Below, piece after piece: positions 57,453 to 64,000 of a DNA stretch of 64,000 nt (position 1 is its first letter; each line of letters starts with the position of its first letter). The notes beneath the pieces were generated by a model that made no database searches, was not told where the DNA came from, and was given only the letters and a program-made list of their open reading frames with translations. The stretch is from Streptomyces sp. BK208 (lineage in GTDB: Bacteria; Actinomycetota; Actinomycetes; Streptomycetales; Streptomycetaceae). The stretch spans positions 496,001 through 560,000 of the forward strand of contig NZ_SOAV01000001.1 of NCBI RefSeq assembly GCF_004364245.1. The letters run 5' to 3'. Made by a program: the position numbers and the translations under genes.

Positions 57453-59114
57453 ATGGCGACCACGGGCCGTCCCGGCGCACTGGCCGAGCACGCCTTCTCC
57501 CCGCACGACGCCGTGATGGGCGCCGCCGTCCGGCACCTCGGCCGTCGGCGCTTCCTCACCGTGACCGCGGCCGCCGCCGCGCTCGCCTTCTCCACCAACC
57601 TGCCCGCCCGCGGCGCGGTCGCCGCCCCCGAGCGCAGGGCCCGGATCGACAAGGACCCCTTCACCCTCGGTGTCGCCTCCGGCGATCCGCTGCCGGACTC
57701 GGTGCTGCTGTGGACCAGGCTGGCGCCCGAGCCGTTCCTCGAGGACGGCGGGATGGGCACGGAGCGGGTGACGGTCGAGTGGGAGGTGGCCCTCGACGAG
57801 TACTTCGCGGGTGTCCTCTTCCGCGGCACCGCCGACGCCCACGCCGAGTACAACCACAGCGTCCACGTCGACGTGAAGGGCCTGACGCCCGGGACGGTGT
57901 ACTACTACCGGTTCCGCGCCGGTGTCTGGCTCAGCCCCGCGGGCCGCACCCGCACGGCGCCCGCGGCGGGCAGCGCCACCTCGTCGCTCAAGCTCGCGGC
58001 GGTCGCCTGCCAGGCCTACATGGACGGCTACTACACCGTGCTCCGCCACGTCGCCCAGGACGACGTGGACGTGGTGTTCCACCTCGGCGACTACCTGTAC
58101 GAGTACGCGGTCAACCCCGAGGGCGGGGAACGGCACTACACCGACGTCACGCTGCCCGACGTGTTCAACCGGGAGACGATGACCCTCGCGGACTACCGGC
58201 TGCGCTACTCCCTCTACAAGAACGACGAGGACCTGCGTGCCGCGCACGCCGCCCACCCCTTCGTCGTCACCTGGGACGACCACGAGACCGAGAACAACTA
58301 CGCAGGCAGCATCCCGGAGAACGACATCCCGCCGGAGGAGTTCCTGCTGCGCCGGGCCGCCGCCTACCGCGCGTTCTGGGAGAACCAGCCGCTGCGCGCC
58401 GCCCAGTTGCCGCAGGGCCCGGACGCCCAGCTGTACCGCCGGCTGCACTGGGGCACGCTCGCCCAGTTCGACCTCCTCGACACCCGCCAGTACCGCTCGG
58501 ACCAGGCCTACGACGACCGGCCGCACGCCCCCGGGGCCGAGTCGGACGACCCGGCGCGCACCATCACCGGCGCCGCGCAGGAGCAGTGGCTGCTGGACGG
58601 CTGGAAGGGCTCGACGGCGCTGTGGAACGTGATGCCCCAGCAGGTGTGCTTCTCCCAGCGCAAGTTCGACGTGACCGCCGACGCCGCGCTCTCCATGGAC
58701 GCCTGGGACGGCTACCGCGCCTCGCGGGGCCGGGTGATCGCCGGGGCGAAGGCCGCCGGGGTCGACAACTGGCTGATCCTCACCGGTGACGTGCACGTGG
58801 GCTACGCCCTCGACGTCAAGGAGAACTTCGACGACCCGGACTCCGCCACCGTCGGCACCGAGGTCACCTGCACCTCGGTGGCCAGCGGCCGGGACGGTGT
58901 GGAGAAGCCCGCCAACTGGGACCTGTACATGCAGGCCAACCCGCACATGAAGTTCTACAACGGCAAGCGCGGTTACGTCCGGGCCGAACTCGGCCGGCAG
59001 GCCACCCACCTCGACTTCCGGACGGTCTCCGCCATCAGCACCCCCGGCGCCCCGGTCACCACGGTCGCGTCCTTCGTCACCGAGGCCGGCGAGCCGGGAC
59101 TGAAACCCGCCTGA
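57453..59114 (+). CDS. phoD: Tat-secreted PhoD-type alkaline phosphatase
   Basis: 553 residues. Tat signal GRRRFLTVTAAAAALAF (about 37-53), then an N-terminal beta domain and the PhoD metallophosphoesterase core: FTLGVASGDPLPDSVLLWTRLAPEP, VFHLGDYLYEY (metal-binding Asp), TWDDHETENNY, LILTGDVHVGYALDV. Releases phosphate from organic esters outside the cell, usually under PhoP control when phosphate is low; I saw no clear pair of PHO-box repeats upstream. ATG at 57453 with GAGAGGAC upstream. From memory S. coelicolor has more than one phoD. Confidence 0.93.
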   Translation: MATTGRPGALAEHAFSPHDAVMGAAVRHLGRRRFLTVTAAAAALAFSTNLPARGAVAAPERRARIDKDPFTLGVASGDPLPDSVLLWTRLAPEPFLEDGGMGTERVTVEWEVALDEYFAGVLFRGTADAHAEYNHSVHVDVKGLTPGTVYYYRFRAGVWLSPAGRTRTAPAAGSATSSLKLAAVACQAYMDGYYTVLRHVAQDDVDVVFHLGDYLYEYAVNPEGGERHYTDVTLPDVFNRETMTLADYRLRYSLYKNDEDLRAAHAAHPFVVTWDDHETENNYAGSIPENDIPPEEFLLRRAAAYRAFWENQPLRAAQLPQGPDAQLYRRLHWGTLAQFDLLDTRQYRSDQAYDDRPHAPGAESDDPARTITGAAQEQWLLDGWKGSTALWNVMPQQVCFSQRKFDVTADAALSMDAWDGYRASRGRVIAGAKAAGVDNWLILTGDVHVGYALDVKENFDDPDSATVGTEVTCTSVASGRDGVEKPANWDLYMQANPHMKFYNGKRGYVRAELGRQATHLDFRTVSAISTPGAPVTTVASFVTEAGEPGLKPA

Positions 59115-59311
59115 CCCCGCCCGCCCGCACGACGGCGTCCGCGTACTGCACATGGCACCCACGGCGTCCCCCATCGCGCGAAACAGGCCTGCGCCGGGCA
59201 TCGCCGCGGATCTTTGCGGCAAGGCCTGTGACTTCGCCGCAGGCGCACCGTCATCCACGGTCGCCCACCGCACACCGCTGTCTCGCACAGCACTCGAAGG
59301 AGGCACATCGC

Positions 59312-60688
59312 ATGGTCGGCAGACATGCCGCGCGCAGCCGCCGCGCAGCCCTCACCGCGCTCGGCGCCCTGGTCCTGACCGCACTCCCCTCGGCCGCGTC
59401 GGCCGCGCCGCCGCCCGTCCCGGGACCGCGGCCCGCCGCGGCCCGCACGCCCGACGCCGCCGTTGCCCCGGCGCGCCTGCTCAGCGCCATGGAGCGCGAC
59501 CTGAAGCTGGCGCCCGGCCAGGCGGCGGCCCGGCTGGTCAACGAGGCAGAGGCGGGCACCCGTGCGGGCATGCTGCGCAACACGCTGGGCGACCGCTTCG
59601 CCGGTGCCTGGGTGAGCGGTGCGACCTCCGCCGAGCTGACCGTCGCCACCACCGACGCCGCGGACACCGCGGCCATCGAGGCACAGGGCGCCGAGGCGGC
59701 CGTCGTCGACCGGAACCTGGCGGAGCTGCGCGCGGTCAAGGAGAAGCTGGACGCCGCCGCCGTGCGGATGGGCACCCGGCAGACACCGGTCTGGTCCGTC
59801 GACGTGAAGGCCAACCGGGTCGCCGTCCAGGCCACCGGCAAGGCGCTCGCGAAGGCCTTCCTCGCCGTCGCCGGGGTGTCGGACAAGGACGTCGACGTCC
59901 AGGTCTCGGCCGACCAGCCGCGGGTGCTGGAGGACCTCGTCGGCGGCGACGCCTACTACATCGACGACCGGGCCCGCTGCTCCATCGGGTTCTCCGTCAC
60001 CAAGGACGAGCAGCAGGGCTTCGCCACGGCCGGGCACTGCGGCGACCCCGGCGCCACCACCACCGGGTTCAACGAGGCCGCCCAGGGCACCTTCCAGGCC
60101 TCGACCTTCCCCGGCAAGGACATGGCCTGGGTGGCGGTCAACTCCGGCTGGACCGCCACACCGGACGTGAAGGCGCAGGACGGTGAGAAGATCCAGCTCG
60201 CCGGGTCGGTGGAGGCACTGGTGGGGGCGTCGGTGTGCCGTTCCGGTTCGACCACGGGCTGGCACTGCGGGACCGTGCAGCGGCACGACACGAGCGTCAC
60301 CTACCCGGAGGGCACCGTCGCCGGGCTGACGCAGACGACGGTGTGCGCCGAACCCGGTGACTCCGGCGGCCCCTACGTGTCGGGCACTCAGGCGCAGGGC
60401 ACCACCTCCGGCGGCTCGGGCGACTGCACGAACGGCGGGACGACCTTCTACCAGCCGATCAACCCGACGCTCAGCGACTTCGGCCTCACCCTGAAGACCA
60501 CCTCCGCGGCGTCCCAGACGCCCGCGCCGCAGGACAACGCGGCGGCGGACGCGTGGGCCGCGGGCCGGGTCTACGAGGTCGGCACCACCGTGTCCTTCGA
60601 CGGTGTGCGCTACCGGTGCCTGCAGAGCCACCAGGCGCAGGGCGCGGGATCACCGGCGAGCACGCCGGCCCTGTGGCAGCGGGTCTGA
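59312..60688 (+). CDS. Secreted S1 (alpha-lytic/streptogrisin) protease with carbohydrate-binding module
   Basis: 458 residues. Sec signal peptide (RRAALTALGALVLTALPSAASA), a long pro-region with the alpha-lytic-protease prodomain (VSGATSAELTVATTDAAD, LDAAAVRMGTRQ), then the mature protease from about 215. Catalytic His in ATAGHCG, Asp in GKDMAWV, Ser in EPGDSGGPYVSG; Cys pairs for three disulphides. The C-terminal about 45 residues (WAAGRVYEVGTTVSFDGVRYRCLQSHQA) form a chitin-type CBM5/12 module, as in streptogrisin C. Autoprocessed exoprotease. ATG at 59312 with AAGGAGG upstream. Confidence 0.93.
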   Translation: MVGRHAARSRRAALTALGALVLTALPSAASAAPPPVPGPRPAAARTPDAAVAPARLLSAMERDLKLAPGQAAARLVNEAEAGTRAGMLRNTLGDRFAGAWVSGATSAELTVATTDAADTAAIEAQGAEAAVVDRNLAELRAVKEKLDAAAVRMGTRQTPVWSVDVKANRVAVQATGKALAKAFLAVAGVSDKDVDVQVSADQPRVLEDLVGGDAYYIDDRARCSIGFSVTKDEQQGFATAGHCGDPGATTTGFNEAAQGTFQASTFPGKDMAWVAVNSGWTATPDVKAQDGEKIQLAGSVEALVGASVCRSGSTTGWHCGTVQRHDTSVTYPEGTVAGLTQTTVCAEPGDSGGPYVSGTQAQGTTSGGSGDCTNGGTTFYQPINPTLSDFGLTLKTTSAASQTPAPQDNAAADAWAAGRVYEVGTTVSFDGVRYRCLQSHQAQGAGSPASTPALWQRV

Positions 60689-60753
60689 CCGGCGTCGTAC
60701 CCCGGCCTCCGGCGCGGGACCGCTCGACGCGGTCCCGCGCCGGACGCGTCTGC

Positions 60754-61833
60754 CTACCCCTCCGCGAGGAGCGCGTAGGCGGTGGCGATGAACGGGTCCC
60801 GGGCGCGGAACCGCCGGGTGCACACCGCCGCCAGGGCGGTGTCCGTGTCCGGCCGGAAGCCCAGGAACGCCTGCTGGCCCAGGGTGGCGCCGCTGTGGAA
60901 GTACATCGGTCCGCCGTCCGTGGGATGCCGGAACCAGCCCACCGTGTGCACGTGCCGGTGCCCCCAGCCCCGCCTGAGCACCGGCACCCGCACCGCCCGC
61001 AGCGCGCCGGCGGCCGGTGAACGGGCCGGGTCCAGGTGCGCCTCCAGGAAGGTGAGCAGGTCGAAAGGGGTGGACCGGACGGCCCCCGCGGCCAGGAAAC
61101 CGCCCGCGTCGAAGGCGGGGACGGGGGTGCGGCCGTCCTTGCGGTGGCCGACGGCGTCGGTCTCGGGGCCGTGGGCCCGCAGGGCCGTGCCGCTGAGCCC
61201 GAGCGCACGCAGCACCTGCCCGGCGATCAGATCCTCCCAGGGGGTGCCGGTGGTCGCGGCGATCGCGTGACCGAGCACGGAGACGCCGTAGTTGGAGTAG
61301 TGCCAGCGGGTTCCCGGCCGGTGCCTCGGCGAGTGGCGCAGGAAGGTGTCGGTCAGCCGCTCGGCCGGGTAGCGGGCGTAGGGGTTGGTGCGCCAGGCGG
61401 GCAGGCCCCGGCGCACGAAGTCGGCCGGCAGGGCGGGCAGTCCCGAGGTGTGGGTGATCAGGTGGGCGAGCGTCACGGGATGCGGGCCGGCCGGCCTGCC
61501 GGGATCCAGGCAGTCGGCGGCCGCCTCGCCGCCGGTGAGCACGCCGCGCCGGATCAGACGGGTGAGCAGCAGCGCGGTGAACGTCTTGGACGCCGAGCCG
61601 ATCTCGTAGCGCAGGGCCTCGCGGGGGACGGCGGGCGGCGGCGCGGTGCCGCCGCTGAGCAGGGTGCGCCGGCCCCGCCGGGAGACGGCGAAGACGACGT
61701 CGGGCGCGTCGGAGGCGTCCACGGCCTCGGCCAGCCGCCCGCGCAGCGCCGCGTCGTCGGCCGGCGCGGGCTCGGACACGGCGTGCTCGTCGGAGTCGGG
61801 GGCGCCCGGCCAGGGCGTACGACGGCCCGTCAC
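60754..61833 (-). CDS. Serine beta-lactamase-like hydrolase (class C/EstB family)
   Basis: 359 residues. Motifs of the penicillin-binding/beta-lactamase fold: nucleophile SASKTFTAL (SxxK), YSNYG (YxN), and HSG in the third position (FHSGATLGQQAF). No signal peptide, so probably cytoplasmic: an esterase, D-peptidase or amide ligase/hydrolase rather than a resistance enzyme. The GTG start at 61831-61833 overlaps the stop of the upstream gene (GTGA), so it is translationally coupled to the two unknown proteins and probably acts with them. Confidence 0.88.
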   Translation of the reverse strand: MTGRRTPWPGAPDSDEHAVSEPAPADDAALRGRLAEAVDASDAPDVVFAVSRRGRRTLLSGGTAPPPAVPREALRYEIGSASKTFTALLLTRLIRRGVLTGGEAAADCLDPGRPAGPHPVTLAHLITHTSGLPALPADFVRRGLPAWRTNPYARYPAERLTDTFLRHSPRHRPGTRWHYSNYGVSVLGHAIAATTGTPWEDLIAGQVLRALGLSGTALRAHGPETDAVGHRKDGRTPVPAFDAGGFLAAGAVRSTPFDLLTFLEAHLDPARSPAAGALRAVRVPVLRRGWGHRHVHTVGWFRHPTDGGPMYFHSGATLGQQAFLGFRPDTDTALAAVCTRRFRARDPFIATAYALLAEG

Positions 61834-62750
61834 GACGCGGAGTGCGCCAGCTCGGTGAGGGCGCGTGAGGTGGCCAGCAGGGACGCGAAGGCGGCGACCA
61901 GGGTGGGGTGGTAGACCACGTCGAACACCGTGTCGGCGTCTCCCTCGGGCATGGTGCGTACGGCGGGCATGGCCCCGTCGGGCTGCTGCGCGGCGGCGAA
62001 GCCCCGCCAGGCGGCCTCGTCGAGGGTGGGCCGGGGCAGGCAGGCGTCCACGACGAGGAGTTCGCCGAGCAGGTCCCAGCGTTCGAGGTCCAGCCAGTCG
62101 TCGATCCAGACCGGGAGCCAGGCGGCCAGGTAGTCGGCGACGTCGGGCGGCAGCCCGCCGGGGTTCTCGCCCCAGTCGGTGAGGTGGAAGACGGTGTGCG
62201 TGATGTCGTACGCGGTGTGGCCCTCGACCGTCCACGGTTCGGGGGTGCCCGCCAGCCAGGTGGTGGCGGCGAGGTCGGCCTCCGGCGGCCGCGCGCTCAG
62301 GCCGAAGCGGCGCTGGAAGGCGGACAGGCCGAGGCGCCGGGTGGGGGTCACCGGGAAGCGTGTCCAGCTGTCCAGCCGGTGGTTGAGGAGCGTGGCGGCC
62401 TCGATCTCGGGCTGGCTGTGGCCCAGCTCCTTGAACGGCAGGTAGACCTCGAAGGGGACGGGCGAGAAGGGTTCGATGCGCTGGGCGCGCACCAGCATGC
62501 GGCCGCCGTCCAGGGTCTCGCGCCAGGTGTGGTCGAGCAGTTGGCGCGCGAGCTGGGCCTGCCGGGACCCGGCGACGCCCTCGCGGAAGAGCACCGTGCA
62601 GATGAGGGCGAGTTCGCCGATCGGCTTGAAGCGTTCCAGGAAGCCGATCTCGGGGTCCACGTCCGGTTCCAGGCGGAATCCGTCCCGGTGGGCCCACAGC
62701 CACTCCAGGGCACCGGCTCCGACGCGGTGGATCAGGCGGGTGTCCGTCAT
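61830..62750 (-). CDS. Unknown-function protein B of a paralogous pair (possibly DUF6895)
   Basis: 306 residues. Landmarks: WLWAHRDGF, FKPIGELALICTVLF, PTRRLGLSAF, TWLAGTPEPWTVEG, THTVFHLTDWG, YLAAWLPVWIDDWLDLERWDL, AAAQQPDGAMP and YHPTLVAAFASLL. It looks all-alpha, and the QxxDGAxP pattern recalls alpha-toroid enzymes, but no catalytic set is known. It resembles the protein encoded directly upstream. ATG at 62748-62750 inside the upstream stop. The name DUF6895 is from memory and unverified. Confidence 0.75.
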   Translation of the reverse strand: MTDTRLIHRVGAGALEWLWAHRDGFRLEPDVDPEIGFLERFKPIGELALICTVLFREGVAGSRQAQLARQLLDHTWRETLDGGRMLVRAQRIEPFSPVPFEVYLPFKELGHSQPEIEAATLLNHRLDSWTRFPVTPTRRLGLSAFQRRFGLSARPPEADLAATTWLAGTPEPWTVEGHTAYDITHTVFHLTDWGENPGGLPPDVADYLAAWLPVWIDDWLDLERWDLLGELLVVDACLPRPTLDEAAWRGFAAAQQPDGAMPAVRTMPEGDADTVFDVVYHPTLVAAFASLLATSRALTELAHSAS

Positions 62751-63739
62751 CCCGGCGCTCCTTGTCCGGCGTGCCGTCCCGGGCGGGGTGCGGTGCGCCG
62801 CACGTCCGGCGGGCGGGTGGTGGCCGCCGTGGTGAGGGCCGCCGCGAACACCGCCATCAGGGTGGAGTGGTAGCAGTCGGCGAAGTCGTAGGGGTCCGGT
62901 GCCGGGTCGGGCCCGGCGGCGTCCTGGGCGGCGCCTTCCTCGGGGATCGCGCCGGAGCGGTCCTGGGCGGCCGCGACGCGCTGCCAGGCGTCCTCCAGGA
63001 CGGCCGGCTCCGGCGGGCGCGGCAGGCTCGCCGCGACCGCGAGCAGCTCGCAGCTCAGGTCCCACATCCGGGCGTCGAGGCAGGTGTCGAGCCAGGGCGG
63101 CAGCCAGTGCAGCAGGTAGTCCGCGAGGCCGGCCGGCACGCCCCGGGCGGCGCGTCCCCAGTCGGTCAGGTGGAAGACGACGTGGGTGAGGGCGTATCCG
63201 GCCGCGCGCTCGAAGGTCCACGGCTCGGGCAGGCCGCCCAGCCAGGTGCGCTCCAGCGCCCGGGTGGCGTCCCCGTGCGGCGGGATGCCGCTGTGCCGCT
63301 CGGCCTCGAGCACGCCCAGGCGGCGGGTGGGGTACTGCTCGGTCAGCCGCCAGCCCCGGGTGCGGGCCACCACGGCGGCGGACGCCTCGTAGCCGGGGTG
63401 GCGCAGTCCGGCCGAGGCGAAGGCGGCGTACACCTCCAGCGGATAGGTGGCGAACGGCTCCAGCGACTGCATGAGCGGGAAGAGTTCGCCCCGGTGCGTC
63501 TGCTGCCAGGCGAAGTCGAGGAGTTCGGACACGCGGGTGTGCAGCGGGTCCTGGGGCGGGGTGCACAGGGACACCGAGGCGCAGACCCGGGTCAGCTCGC
63601 CCAGGGGCTTCCACGTCCGGTTGACCTGCCCGTCGGCCGCCAGCGCGTCGTCACCGAGCGCGAAGCGGTCGCGGTGGGCCCAGACCCAGTCCAGTGCGGC
63701 TTCCTCGACGTCCCGGACGCTCCCGCCCCGGACGCTCAC
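62747..63739 (-). CDS. Unknown-function protein A of a paralogous pair (possibly DUF6895)
   Basis: 330 residues. Shares with its neighbour WVWAHRDRF, WKPLGELTRVCA, PTRRLGVLEA, TWLGGLPEPWTFE, THVVFHLTDWGRA, LLHWLPPWLDTCLDARMWDLSCELLAV, AAQDRSGAIP and YHSTLMAVFAAAL, in the same order. C-terminal tail is Pro/Arg-rich. No signal or membrane helix. The start GTG at 63737-63739 overlaps the stop of the gene before it (GTGA). Likely forms a hetero-complex with protein B, or acts on the same substrate. Confidence 0.75.
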   Translation of the reverse strand: MSVRGGSVRDVEEAALDWVWAHRDRFALGDDALAADGQVNRTWKPLGELTRVCASVSLCTPPQDPLHTRVSELLDFAWQQTHRGELFPLMQSLEPFATYPLEVYAAFASAGLRHPGYEASAAVVARTRGWRLTEQYPTRRLGVLEAERHSGIPPHGDATRALERTWLGGLPEPWTFERAAGYALTHVVFHLTDWGRAARGVPAGLADYLLHWLPPWLDTCLDARMWDLSCELLAVAASLPRPPEPAVLEDAWQRVAAAQDRSGAIPEEGAAQDAAGPDPAPDPYDFADCYHSTLMAVFAAALTTAATTRPPDVRRTAPRPGRHAGQGAPG

Positions 63740-64000
63740 AGCAGGACCCCGGCCGGCATCAGCCGCGCCGCCTCCAGTTGCAGGGCCACCCGCGGGTCGG
63801 AGCCGCCCATGAGGCATACGAAGTCCAGGCCGGCCTCCAGGCCGAGGGTGTCCGGCACCCCGTCCAGGAGCGTGAGCCAGCGTCCGGCTCCGGCCGCCTG
63901 CTGCCAGTCGCGGCGGCGTACCGCCCGGACGAAGCCGCGGGCGACGTCCACGGGCCGTCGGCGTGCCGCCCGGGTGACCGCGCACTCCTCGCCGGGCAGC
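63736..64000 (-). CDS. C-terminal part of an unknown protein (runs off right edge)
   Basis: About 87 codons are visible, read leftward: ECAVTRAARRRPVDVARGF, WQQAAGAGRWLTLLDGVPDTLGLEAGLDF, CLMGGSDPRVALQLEAARLMPAGVLL, then stop. Mostly helical, not recognised. The frame is open to the window edge, so the start is probably outside, although a GTG at 63949-63951 could start a 71-residue protein. Its stop overlaps the start of the next gene, so it is the first visible member of the operon. Confidence 0.6.
   Translation of the reverse strand, partial: LPGEECAVTRAARRRPVDVARGFVRAVRRRDWQQAAGAGRWLTLLDGVPDTLGLEAGLDFVCLMGGSDPRVALQLEAARLMPAGVLL

Noticed and set aside
1..64000. tRNA, rRNA, insertion sequence or prophage
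   Set aside because: No tRNA T-arm/acceptor pattern, no transposase or phage structural gene, and no attachment-like duplication was recognised by eye; a covariance search would be decisive.

Overview
The window is about 72-73 % G+C, nearly filled with genes, has frequent GTG starts, and carries actinomycete-specific families (DUF4232 lipoprotein, DUF4235, DUF4230, VanZ-like, SpoIIE-type phosphatase, STAS antagonist, CYP105 and CYP102B P450s, streptogrisin-type protease, a DmdR/IdeR iron box). All of this says Streptomyces chromosome. From memory, unchecked, the order resembles the S. coelicolor/S. lividans arm around the CYP105D5-ferredoxin pair (SCO0773-0774) and CYP102B1 (SCO0801). I see no rRNA, tRNA, CRISPR array, insertion sequence or prophage.

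Layout. 1-0.5 kb: 5' end of a secreted family 2 glycosidase, reading out of the window, with a well-marked control region. 0.8-4 kb: a multi-domain PP2C phosphatase/kinase-like regulator and a lipoprotein. 4-9 kb: redox genes (aldo/keto reductase, flavoprotein, ferredoxin-CYP105, F420-type reductase) and a cation efflux protein. 9-14 kb: thiol transferase, quinone reductase, VOC protein, STAS antagonist, PRPP synthetase. 14-24 kb: OtrA-like ribosomal protection GTPase, membrane proteins, a secreted beta-1,3-glucanase, PHP phosphoesterase, HAD phosphatase, FUSC-type exporter, epimerase. 24-31 kb: ROK regulator, FusB-like zinc protein, second FUSC exporter, Tat/lipobox lactonase, and an iron-box-controlled DUF2470 gene. 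31-37 kb: TetR/CYP102B divergent pair, metal-site/pentapeptide fusion, ECF41 sigma factor with a PIG-L deacetylase, prolyl-iminopeptidase-like enzyme.

37-51.4 kb is the most coherent block: a complete L-rhamnose regulon. A leftward operon carries the ABC importer, mutarotase and LacI regulator. A rightward one carries isomerase, bifunctional aldolase/dehydrogenase and kinase, and then lutABC. Rhamnose enters, is epimerised, isomerised, phosphorylated and cleaved to DHAP and lactaldehyde; lactaldehyde is oxidised to lactate and LutABC takes lactate to pyruvate. The divergent promoters each have a LacI-type operator near the start point.

51.5-60.7 kb: a bacitracin-type ABC exporter pair, cupin, YheO-type regulator with a PLP ammonia-lyase, methyltransferase, Tat-secreted PhoD phosphatase, and secreted S1 protease with a carbohydrate-binding module. 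60.7-64 kb: four leftward genes linked by 4-bp stop/start overlaps - a truncated upstream gene, two paralogous proteins of unknown function, and a serine beta-lactamase-like hydrolase. This last block, which continues past the right edge, is the best candidate here for an undescribed system.
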